Source: DASYML01 sp036399835 (GTDB taxonomy: Bacteria; Acidobacteriota; Blastocatellia; Pyrinomonadales; Pyrinomonadaceae). Taken from it: a DNA stretch of 24,794 nt. The DNA lies in NCBI GenBank assembly GCA_036399835.1, contig DASWMI010000154.1, positions 1-24,794 of the forward strand. The letters run 5' to 3'. The position numbers were made by a program, and so were the translations under genes. Shown one piece after another: positions 7,453-14,915 of the stretch. The notes beneath the pieces were generated by a model. The model did not search any database and was not told the origin of the DNA. It was given only the letters and a program-made list of their open reading frames with translations. Position 1 is the stretch's first letter, and every line of letters starts with the position of its first letter.

Positions 7453-8724
7453 ATGCCTGAACTCGACTTCACAACACACAATACACTTTATGCTACTCAC
7501 GGGCTGCACTCTTATGCAGCTAAATGCCCTCCGCAGCTAGTCCGATACGGACTTCATTACTATTCAAAGCCGGGTGAGATGGTGTTAGACCCGATGGCCG
7601 GCAGCGGAACCACGTTGGTCGAGGCTAGGCTGATGGGCCGGCATGCCGTAGGCTACGATATTGATCCGTTGGCCAGATTGATCGCAAAGGTAAAGTCCAG
7701 GCGAGTAAACGACAGCGTCATCGAGAAAACCTATGAGGTAATCGCTCGCAGGTCAGCAAAGGATGTGGCTTCGCTCCAGTTAAAGCGGATACCTGAAGCT
7801 GTAGCTAAGCGGGCTACTCCACCAGAATTCCCTAACCGTGATTACTGGTTTGATAAGCAGGTTTCGCTAACACTGGCGATTCTGTCCTATCACATCAGTC
7901 ACACGCCGATGCCTCAATACGCGCGCGATTTTTTTTGGGTTACCTTTTCTTCACTCATTCTAGCTAAGACAAGCGTCGCCAACGCCCGAGACATCATACA
8001 TTCAAGGCATCACTATTGGCGGCATGATGAAACACCGGATGTGCTGGAGAAATTTGCTTTGCGTCTTGGCTTAATGCGTAAACAAATGGCTGATTTCAGC
8101 TCGCGATGTCAGAGAGTTAACACAACGATATCTGAGACACGTATTGGTGATGCACGCGGGCTTAAATTAAGAAGCGAAACCCTTGATTTAGTTTTTACCT
8201 CGCCACCTTATGCCAATGCCCTGGACTACCCTCGCGCCCATTTTTTAGCTGTGGCATGGATGCAGAAGGCACTTGGAGTTAGTTTAGAGAACTATCGCGC
8301 AAATGCTCCTGTGTATATTGGCAGCGAGCGAGGAAGACTAGCCAAAGAATTCGCGCTTGATGCGCGATTAACGCAGCTTGACCTCACTCCCGCAGTTGTA
8401 ACGAGCTTGGCTGAGCAATCGAAAACACATGCCAAGCATGTGCAGCGCTATTTTTTAGATATGCATAGAGTTTTCGGTAAGATAGCGCGAGTTCTTAAGC
8501 AGCGCAGGCACGCGATTATTGTTGTATGTCCTTCACACATACGACGAGTTGAAATTCCAACTCACGAAATCTTTATCGAAATGGCTCGCCATCATAGGAT
8601 GAAACTCAAAGGCAAGCATAGTCGCACTATTAATCTGGGCAAACGAATTCTACCTTACATGCAGGAGGCTTTTGGCAGGCGTATGGATACCGAATATGTC
8701 CTTGTCTTTCAGAAAGACCCCTGA
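7453..8724 (+). CDS. DNA N4-cytosine/N6-adenine methyltransferase
   Basis: A 423-residue SAM-dependent DNA amino-methyltransferase. Motif I is Asp46-PMAGSGTT with the SAM-binding acidic motif VGYDIDP after it. The catalytic motif IV is TSPPYANALDYPRAH at 249-263. TSPPY favours N4-cytosine methylation, but the base cannot be settled from motifs alone. Motif I precedes motif IV by about 200 residues, leaving room for target recognition between them; the C-terminal part (HAIIVVCPSHIRR and onwards) completes the fold. It is the first gene of a tight run: its stop is 8 bases before the sigma-like gene. No restriction endonuclease of ordinary type is adjacent, so it probably marks self DNA for the NurA/HerA pair downstream (inference) or is an orphan methylase. 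Confidence 0.85.
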   Translation: MPELDFTTHNTLYATHGLHSYAAKCPPQLVRYGLHYYSKPGEMVLDPMAGSGTTLVEARLMGRHAVGYDIDPLARLIAKVKSRRVNDSVIEKTYEVIARRSAKDVASLQLKRIPEAVAKRATPPEFPNRDYWFDKQVSLTLAILSYHISHTPMPQYARDFFWVTFSSLILAKTSVANARDIIHSRHHYWRHDETPDVLEKFALRLGLMRKQMADFSSRCQRVNTTISETRIGDARGLKLRSETLDLVFTSPPYANALDYPRAHFLAVAWMQKALGVSLENYRANAPVYIGSERGRLAKEFALDARLTQLDLTPAVVTSLAEQSKTHAKHVQRYFLDMHRVFGKIARVLKQRRHAIIVVCPSHIRRVEIPTHEIFIEMARHHRMKLKGKHSRTINLGKRILPYMQEAFGRRMDTEYVLVFQKDP

Positions 8725-8731
8725 TTTGCTT

Positions 8732-9364
8732 ATGTCCTCACAACTCAATCCACGGCAGTTAGGAGAGCTTCTCCACCAGCGCCTGCTCTCAGATGCTAGC
8801 CTCACGGTTACAAATGAGATTGCGGAGAAGTTTCTGGTGCCCGTCGCCAAAAGCCTTGCGAGAAAATTCCCGAACATTACCGACCAGCACCTAATAGATA
8901 GCGCTGCCGAAGAGGCCTTACTTTCTTATCTTGACCGTCCCTTACAGTTCGATCCCCTGCGCGCAAGCCTCTTTACGTTCCTTTGCTTACGAGCCAAGAC
9001 TTACTTGCTCAATAGCTTAGGTCATCAGAAAAACTCTCAGGGAAGTGGAAAAGTTGTCGAACTTGATGATCCTGAAACTGTATATGAATTAGAGGCGCAA
9101 GATGAAAGCGTTGAGACTATTCTGCTTGAACAAGAATCCGAAACTGAAATTATGAGGGAACTCAAAAGGATTATCGCTGACCCGAAGGATTTACAGGTCG
9201 TTATCTTAATGATGGAAGGCGTTAGGGAAACAAAAGCTTTCGCCGATGTATTAGGCATCAGTGATAAATCGGCAGAGGAACAGGCCAAGCTCGTAAAACA
9301 GGCGAAAGACCGTCTGAAAAAGACATTGCAGAGAAAGTTAAGGCTTAAAGGTAGGCAGTCATGA
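8732..9364 (+). CDS. sigma-70/ECF-like factor
   Basis: A 210-residue protein resembling a divergent RNA polymerase sigma factor. The segment FDPLRASLFTFLCLRAKTYLLN looks like region 2 (core binding and -10 contact). A Glu-rich linker follows, and then a region 4-like helical segment (MRELKRIIADPKDLQVVILMM to RETKAFADVLGIS) in which the helix-turn-helix would bind -35 DNA. The frame stays open upstream into the methyltransferase, but ATG 8732 lies just after that gene's stop and is the likely start. Its stop overlaps the next ATG (ATGA), so the two are translationally coupled. It could direct transcription of the cassette, or be a sigma-derived DNA-binding protein. The family call is moderate because similarity is by pattern only. 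Confidence 0.6.
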   Translation: MSSQLNPRQLGELLHQRLLSDASLTVTNEIAEKFLVPVAKSLARKFPNITDQHLIDSAAEEALLSYLDRPLQFDPLRASLFTFLCLRAKTYLLNSLGHQKNSQGSGKVVELDDPETVYELEAQDESVETILLEQESETEIMRELKRIIADPKDLQVVILMMEGVRETKAFADVLGISDKSAEEQAKLVKQAKDRLKKTLQRKLRLKGRQS

Positions 9365-9810
9365 GCGATAACCAGTCTACTACTGCTGCATTAACAAGAC
9401 TTGCCAGCCGGCTTCAAGGCAATCAAGGCTATATGGCTTATGTATTAGCAGTCTACCAAAAACAGGAAAATCTATCTGATGCAGAACTCGCAGAGCAACT
9501 CGGTACATTGCCTGCGCTTGTTGTGCGCCTGAAATTATGCCGCCGTCCCGCTCCCGCATCACTTCAATTTTCGGAGCAAGTAAGAGAGCTTGCTGATTAC
9601 ACGTTAACAGATGAAACGCAATTGGCTGGCATTATTCGGCAGGTAGATGGTTTGGAAAAATTATCTCAGATGCCTACAGCTTTAACTGAATCTGGAACTG
9701 AGACGCAAAATGCTTTTTCTCCAAGCAGTCTGCTTGCCGCCGCTCGCGACCGCGATGAGATGCCTGAAGAAGAGCTGAATTCAGAAGAAAGAACCGACCC
9801 TGAAGAATGA
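9361..9810 (+). CDS. small HTH-like protein of unknown function
   Basis: 149 residues. An N-terminal helical segment (about 15-70) contains LSDAELAEQLGTLPALVVRL, which resembles a helix-turn-helix and may bind DNA or partner with the sigma-like factor. The last 45 residues are acidic and probably disordered (EEELNSEERTDPEE). The start overlaps the stop of the sigma-like gene by four bases, and the metallopeptidase gene begins 10 bases after its stop. Its place between a sigma-like factor and an ImmA-like protease suggests a regulator or anti-sigma that the protease could cleave, which is inference from position only. I do not recognise a named family. Confidence 0.6.
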   Translation: MSDNQSTTAALTRLASRLQGNQGYMAYVLAVYQKQENLSDAELAEQLGTLPALVVRLKLCRRPAPASLQFSEQVRELADYTLTDETQLAGIIRQVDGLEKLSQMPTALTESGTETQNAFSPSSLLAAARDRDEMPEEELNSEERTDPEE

Positions 9811-9820
9811 GAGAGCAGAA

Positions 9821-10567
9821 ATGTGGCTGGACAATGCGAGCCAAGAGGCAATCAATCAGTTCTGGCTTAGATGTGGTGAGACTGAGCCTTACCCTCGCAG
9901 TTTAGAGCGCTCAATTTCGCTGGCTCTTCCAGTCACGCTTATACAGCTGCCTCGTCTTAAGCTTTATGGAATTGAGAGTTGGTTTGCTCGTCGCGGGACT
10001 TTATTTAGCTTTAACTGTCGCAGCAGGGCAGTCAGAGGGTGTCTCATAGCATACGGCGGGCAAGGATTTATCTTTGTTGATGGCACAGACCCTGAAGATG
10101 AACAAAGATTTACGATAGCGCATGAAGCAGGTCATTTCATTGCGGATTACTGGCTTGTCCGGCAAAGCGCCATCTCTAGGTTAGGCGAAAAGATTCTGGA
10201 AGTATTTGATGGTCTTCGCCTCCCCAGTGTATCGGAACGCGTTCACGCCATCTTAGCTGGCACCTCATTAGGTGTTTATACGGAATTAATGGAGAGGGAG
10301 GAATCTGGCGCGCTCGCAGCCTCTGAAGTTTGGGATATAGAAGATCGCGCAGACCGGGTCGCGCTGGCCCTTCTGGCTCCTCCCGAAGATGTTTTGTCAG
10401 AGATAGATACAGCAGGCGGTACATTCGACCAGCGAAAGGCAGCCTTGTTGAACAAATTGTGCACGCAGTTCGGTCTCCCCGTTTCTATTGCGGATGTTTA
10501 TGCCTCATCCCTGCTGGAGAGCATTGGAATGGGGCCTACGTGGGTCGAATCGCTCAGAACAAAATAA
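9821..10567 (+). CDS. ImmA/IrrE-family metallo-endopeptidase
   Basis: A 248-residue zinc protease of the ImmA/IrrE (COG2856) type. The signature FTIAHEAGHF places the zinc ligands His101 and His105 and the catalytic Glu102. A downstream helix (IEDRADRVALALLAPPEDVL) matches the family pattern carrying the third ligand and the LLxP stretch. Relatives cleave DNA-binding repressors, such as ICEBs1 ImmR or Deinococcus DdrO, after DNA damage. No XRE repressor is fused or adjacent, so a likely target is the sigma-like or HTH-like product just upstream (inference). The start at 9821 is 10 bases after the previous stop, and a 93-base gap follows before the NurA-like gene. Confidence 0.8.
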   Translation: MWLDNASQEAINQFWLRCGETEPYPRSLERSISLALPVTLIQLPRLKLYGIESWFARRGTLFSFNCRSRAVRGCLIAYGGQGFIFVDGTDPEDEQRFTIAHEAGHFIADYWLVRQSAISRLGEKILEVFDGLRLPSVSERVHAILAGTSLGVYTELMEREESGALAASEVWDIEDRADRVALALLAPPEDVLSEIDTAGGTFDQRKAALLNKLCTQFGLPVSIADVYASSLLESIGMGPTWVESLRTK

Positions 10568-10660
10568 CCTTTACTGGATTACTCGAATAAAAGTTGTCGA
10601 ACTTTGCTTCGCTCGCTCTGTATATAGGTTGTCACGCTGTTCAGGGATGGAGAAGGAAAG

Positions 10661-11887
10661 ATGAAAGAAGATGAGTTGGAATCAGGCTTCACATCGGGCA
10701 ACACAGCTCCGAGTGGGGCCCAGGTGGATTTCCCAGAATTTGAAGACGCTTACGATGAGAAATTCTCCGACACGCTCAACTTGGACACTTGGTCGCTTGG
10801 CGAAGATGTTGCGGCATTTCTAGATAGAACTGAGCAGGAGATAGCGGAGGCCATTGACCGTGAAAATGCTGCCGCTAAATATGTGCGAGAGATCATCTTC
10901 CCCGAGATTCCTACAGCCCCTGGCGCGCCGAAGAATGCTGGCCTGTATCAGGCGCGGCGCACTGATCTGGAGCGTGTCCATCGCGGCCTTCTCTTCAATG
11001 GTGGCGTCGAAGCATGCGACGGCACACGTGTAGTACACGACACCTTGCCGCTCACTATTACGCAAATTGGCATTTGTCTCGTCTCTTACAATGGCCGGCA
11101 AGGCTCATGGGCGCATCGCCTTTACAGGCGCGACCTGCGCGGCAAGATGTCCGACCCTGTTGAGGAGGTGCTTGACCTTTTGCAGCGGCGCGAGAAGCGC
11201 GGTGGCCAGGGGCAGGAGGCGGACGATAGCAAAGATAAGCTCAGCGAACTGGCTGGCCGTGGCATCATGACTTGGGCCGAGCGCGCTATCCTGCGCGAAA
11301 AGTCGGATGCGAAGTGGCGCATGGGGCATGGTCATCCCGCGCCTTATGAGCTTTTGACTAACCTCTGGTCATCAAATATTGAGAGCATGCGCATCCCGCT
11401 TGAGTTGATCGAGTGGTATGCGGATTACAAACGCTTCGTCTTTGTTCCTTCGGCACCACGCAAACGCCATTGGCTGACGATAGGCAACGCCTTGCGTCCG
11501 CTCGAATTTATCATTCTTCAGACACTCCAGCCGGAGATCGAAAAACTCATTCAGGGAAACTATCGCGGTGCGGTATTGAAAGCTATGGAGGCTTTCTGTC
11601 AAGACGTTGCACCTCAGATTGTTGTTGGTATGTACCGCGTCTGGCAGGGTGCACCGCCTTATATCTTTTACGCACATGCTGATTACGCGGAGCTGGCCGC
11701 GCACATAGCGATGGCAGACAGCCTGCTCCAAGAGCATCGCGGCTTTCCGATGCTAATTGATTTGGCGGATACCGTGTGCCGCACGACTTTTGGTTTGGAC
11801 GGTTTTACGTCTTCTGTGCAGATGGCTTACGCGCAGGCGGGTGAACCATATCGCTACTTAGGAGAGCGCGAAACACGCTCACGCTAA
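10661..11887 (+). CDS. NurA-like nuclease domain protein
   Basis: A 408-residue protein with NurA features: an N-terminal Asp-Gly motif in ACDGTR (Asp120), where NurA has its metal-binding aspartate, and a C-terminal block (RGFPMLIDLADTV, Asp367 and Asp370) resembling the second acidic motif. NurA is a 5'-3' exo- and ssDNA endonuclease that works only in complex with the HerA ATPase, and a HerA-like gene follows 12 bases downstream. The middle section (LDLLQRREKRGGQGQEADDSKDKL) is charged and may be a linker. A strong ribosome site (GGAGAAGGAAAG) precedes ATG 10661. NurA sequences diverge widely, so the call rests on two motifs plus the HerA partner. An alternative is an uncharacterised HerA-associated nuclease. 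Confidence 0.68.
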   Translation: MKEDELESGFTSGNTAPSGAQVDFPEFEDAYDEKFSDTLNLDTWSLGEDVAAFLDRTEQEIAEAIDRENAAAKYVREIIFPEIPTAPGAPKNAGLYQARRTDLERVHRGLLFNGGVEACDGTRVVHDTLPLTITQIGICLVSYNGRQGSWAHRLYRRDLRGKMSDPVEEVLDLLQRREKRGGQGQEADDSKDKLSELAGRGIMTWAERAILREKSDAKWRMGHGHPAPYELLTNLWSSNIESMRIPLELIEWYADYKRFVFVPSAPRKRHWLTIGNALRPLEFIILQTLQPEIEKLIQGNYRGAVLKAMEAFCQDVAPQIVVGMYRVWQGAPPYIFYAHADYAELAAHIAMADSLLQEHRGFPMLIDLADTVCRTTFGLDGFTSSVQMAYAQAGEPYRYLGERETRSR

Positions 11888-11899
11888 TGGAGGTAAGTT

Positions 11900-13789
11900 A
11901 TGAAAGATTGGCAAGATGAATTTGATAATCTTAAGGCAAACAATTCTCTCGTGGAGAATATCGGTGACGGTGAGAGCCGACAAATAAATGACGATTTTGC
12001 AGACTTGTTAGAAGAAGAGATTGATCTGGCCGGCGGCGAGTGGCAGGAGGAGGAAGAGTTTATAGGCGCGATCGGTCGCACTATGTACGATACGCCAACG
12101 AGCAAGGACAATACCGTCACTGTTCTGCTGCCGGCTGAACAGATTGGCAAAGCCGCTTCGCAATCCCTCGTGCGCATTAAGAGCCGCGCCGTAGAGAAGG
12201 GCGGCGATGGGCGACAGTATCTGGGCGCGGTTGTTCAAGGGCCATTTGCCGAACCTGATGGCCTGCGCGCAGACGCGCCGCTCGTCGTTACCACCACTGT
12301 ACGCGGCGCGACCTTCATGCCTCGCTATCATGGCAGGATTCAGGTTGAGGTTCTGGGCGAAGAAATTGACGGGATGGTCGTACCGCCGCGCTTTCGTCCG
12401 CTGCCTAACAGTCCCGTCTTTGTCCTGGATGAGAATGAAACGACGGAGAGGCTGAAGCTTGCCGGCGATGTTACGCTGGGCCTTGCCGTAGGCTATGAAG
12501 ATATGTCGGTCGCTTTGCCTTCAACGCGCAAAGATGTATTTCCGCGTCATACGGGAGTACTTGGCACAACTGGCGGCGGCAAATCAACCACTGTCTCCGG
12601 GCTTATAGGCAAACTGAGCGAGAGCGACGTGGCGGTCATCGTCTTCGACACCGAAGGCGAATACACGCACATCTCCGAGCCGACCGAAGACCCTATGATG
12701 ATCGCCGCGCTTGAGCGTCGCGGTCTCTCGCCGAGAGAGGTGTCTAACGTAGGCCTCTATCGCCTAGTTGGCCGCGATACGACCAATGAAGATTACGCTG
12801 ACAAGCGCGACTTTTGTCTTCAGTATTCGAACCTCTCTCCTTACGCCGTGATGGAGATTCTCAACCTCAACGAAGCGCAACAGGAGCGCTTCCTGAAAGC
12901 CCATGATATCGCGCGACGTGCGATGATGGAGTTGAAGATTTATCCGACCAATGAAGAGGAACGGAGGGCGCTGCTCGAATTAGACGAGATGGAAAGCGGC
13001 TTCCCGCGCATGACGCTTCAACACATGTATGACATCGTGCGCCTCTGCGCGGATACTGTGGCCGGCGAAGAAGAGAGCACTCCCTTGCGCGCGCCGCTTT
13101 TCCGCGCTGAGCGAAAGCGAATCGTCGAGATGATTAAGGAAGCCAAGCTGCCCTCCCACATCTGGAGCTGGCGCAAGGTGCAGGGCAGCCTCAGCCGCCT
13201 TCTACGTCTGGGCATCTTCGATAACGAGCAGACCCGACCGCCCGACTATGCTGCGATGACCGAGCCGGGCCGCGTCACCGTTATTGACCTGAGCGACACT
13301 GACTCGCCGCAGGTCAATAATCTGGTCATCTCGGAAATCCTGCGCGGCCTTCATGAGCAGCAGAACGAAAATTACAGGGCGAGCGAAGACGAGGGAGCGC
13401 CCCTGCACCGCGTCGTAGTCATCATCGAAGAGGCTCACGAATTTCTTTCTGCCGAGCGCATCAAGCAGATGCCAGTCCTCTTCCAGCAGGTCGCGCGCAT
13501 CGCACGTCGCGGTCGTAAGCGCTGGCTCGGCCTGATGTTCGTCACGCAACTGCCGCAGCATCTGCCCGATGAAGTGCTGGGCCTCATCAACAACCACATC
13601 CTACACAAGATAGCCGACGCCAATGTCATCAGCCGCCTGAAGCGCTCGGTCGGAGGCGTTGATGATGGTCTGTGGAATCGCCTGCCGAACCTCGCTCCGG
13701 GCCAAGCGATTGTCTCTGCCGCCAGCATGGCACGGCCCTTACTGGTCGCCATTGATCCGACGCCGTCAAAGCTGCGCATGATCGAATGA
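11900..13789 (+). CDS. HerA-like hexameric DNA translocase/helicase ATPase
   Basis: A 629-residue FtsK/HerA-superfamily ATPase. The N-terminal part (about 60-190) resembles the HAS-barrel. The RecA core follows: Walker A GTTGGGKSTT (Lys228), an IVFDTEGEY motif, Walker B VVVIIEEAHEF (Glu510, Glu511), and the conserved segment ARIARRGRKRWLGLMFVTQ, typical of the HerA arginine-finger/sensor region, then LPDEVLGLINNHILHKI. HerA rings pump DNA through the NurA nuclease, coupling ATP hydrolysis to resection; bacterial relatives serve in antiphage systems with varied effectors. It begins 12 bases after the NurA-like stop, with GGAGGTAA before the ATG. The two proteins should form one complex. The protein looks intact. 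Confidence 0.88.
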   Translation: MKDWQDEFDNLKANNSLVENIGDGESRQINDDFADLLEEEIDLAGGEWQEEEEFIGAIGRTMYDTPTSKDNTVTVLLPAEQIGKAASQSLVRIKSRAVEKGGDGRQYLGAVVQGPFAEPDGLRADAPLVVTTTVRGATFMPRYHGRIQVEVLGEEIDGMVVPPRFRPLPNSPVFVLDENETTERLKLAGDVTLGLAVGYEDMSVALPSTRKDVFPRHTGVLGTTGGGKSTTVSGLIGKLSESDVAVIVFDTEGEYTHISEPTEDPMMIAALERRGLSPREVSNVGLYRLVGRDTTNEDYADKRDFCLQYSNLSPYAVMEILNLNEAQQERFLKAHDIARRAMMELKIYPTNEEERRALLELDEMESGFPRMTLQHMYDIVRLCADTVAGEEESTPLRAPLFRAERKRIVEMIKEAKLPSHIWSWRKVQGSLSRLLRLGIFDNEQTRPPDYAAMTEPGRVTVIDLSDTDSPQVNNLVISEILRGLHEQQNENYRASEDEGAPLHRVVVIIEEAHEFLSAERIKQMPVLFQQVARIARRGRKRWLGLMFVTQLPQHLPDEVLGLINNHILHKIADANVISRLKRSVGGVDDGLWNRLPNLAPGQAIVSAASMARPLLVAIDPTPSKLRMIE

Positions 13790-13827
13790 TCAACTGAATT
13801 TCTATCGCAAACTATTTTCATTCATAC

Positions 13828-13859
13828 CTGGGGAGACAAGACGAATGGTGTCTCCCCAG
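13828..13859 (+). terminator. hairpin between the HerA-like gene and the cas operon
   Basis: The arms CTGGGGAGACA and TGTCTCCCCAG (11 bp, perfect) flank a 10-base loop. It lies 39 bases past the HerA-like stop and only 18 bases before the WYL-regulator ATG. The downstream bases are T-rich but hold no true T-run. It may terminate the NurA/HerA operon. Being so close to the regulator start, it could instead be an operator or leader hairpin for the cas operon. Confidence 0.55.
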
Positions 13860-13877
13860 AATGTTTATCTTTAGCTT

Positions 13878-14915
13878 ATGCTCCTAACGAAACCTCATCA
13901 ACGGTCACCGCAGCGCGTACACCTGCACGCCTACGAGCGGCTGCGCCAGATTTGCGCAGAGATTCAACGCGGGCGCTATCCCAAGAAAGCCGACTTGGCG
14001 CGTATTGTGGAGCGCGACCCGCGCACCGTGCAACGCGACCTTGAAGCTTTAGTCAATCGCTTCGATGCGCCCTTGAAGTTTGACCGGAAGAAGAACGGCT
14101 TTTACTTTACAGACCCGACGTGGCAGCTTCCTAGCGTCGTTCTTTCAGAAGGCGAGCTAATCAGCTTCTTCACCGCCGAGCGCATCCTACGCCGCCTGGG
14201 AGCGACCTCCGAAGTGCAACTCGCACGCGCTGCCTTGCGCCGGCTGGCCGCCCTCTTACCTGATGAAGTCGTAGTAGATGTCAACGCTCTCGAAGACGCC
14301 ATCACCTTCGCCCCCGAGCCGGTTCTGGACGCCTCGCCCACCACCTTGCGCCAGCTCGCCTTCACCGCCACACATCGCCAGACGCTTCACATACACTACT
14401 ACTCGCAGCGGCGCGCCGCCCACACAGAGCGAGACGTTGACGTGCTCCTCCTGCACAATCACCTGGGCGAGTGGTACGCCGTCTCTTACGACCATGAAAC
14501 CGGCGAGATACGCGACTTCCATGCCGGGCGTATCACCAACATCGTGAACACCCGCCGCCCTTTTTCCCCGCCCGCCGATTGGGACGCACAGGAATACCTC
14601 CGGCGCGGCTTCGGCATGTTCCGCGGCGGCAAAGAAGTAACAGTCGAAGTGGAATTCGATCAGTACCAGGCCCGCTACGCCAAAGAGCGCACCTTCCACC
14701 CGACACAGCGCGGCAAAGAACTGCGCGACGGTCGCCTACGCATCACCTTCGAGACCACCGAAGCCGCCCTCGAACAGGTAACCCGCTGGCTCCTCCAGTA
14801 CGGCCAACACGCGCGAGCACTGCGTCCGCCAGCGCTGCAAACAATGATACGCGAACAACTGAAACGCGCCGCCGCTCTTTACGATCAAACTAGAGACGAG
14901 GCTAATAATGAGTGA
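13878..14915 (+). CDS. WYL-domain transcriptional regulator of the cas operon
   Basis: 345 residues of the YafY/DeoR-like WYL family. An N-terminal winged HTH (RGRYPKKADLARIV, then DPRTVQRDLEALV) binds DNA. A WYL domain (about 165-225) contains LHIHYYSQRR and WYAVSYDHETGEIRDFHAGRI. A WCX extension follows (VTVEVEFDQYQARYAKERTF to the end). WYL domains sense ligands, often nucleic acids, and regulators of this kind recur beside CRISPR-Cas loci. Its end overlaps the start of cas3 by 8 bases, so the two are co-translated and it probably controls the cas genes. No clear ribosome site precedes ATG 13878; a GTG at 13917 is a possible alternative. Whether it represses or activates cannot be told. 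Confidence 0.88.
   Translation: MLLTKPHQRSPQRVHLHAYERLRQICAEIQRGRYPKKADLARIVERDPRTVQRDLEALVNRFDAPLKFDRKKNGFYFTDPTWQLPSVVLSEGELISFFTAERILRRLGATSEVQLARAALRRLAALLPDEVVVDVNALEDAITFAPEPVLDASPTTLRQLAFTATHRQTLHIHYYSQRRAAHTERDVDVLLLHNHLGEWYAVSYDHETGEIRDFHAGRITNIVNTRRPFSPPADWDAQEYLRRGFGMFRGGKEVTVEVEFDQYQARYAKERTFHPTQRGKELRDGRLRITFETTEAALEQVTRWLLQYGQHARALRPPALQTMIREQLKRAAALYDQTRDEANNE

Noticed and set aside
10568..10660. Promoter before the NurA-like gene (TTGTCG and TATATA)
   Set aside because: The spacing is about 21 bases, too long for a normal sigma-70 promoter, so the gap is not called as a promoter.
14256..14699. 147-codon minus-strand frame opposite the WYL gene
   Set aside because: Antisense shadow of a well-supported regulator in GC-rich DNA.
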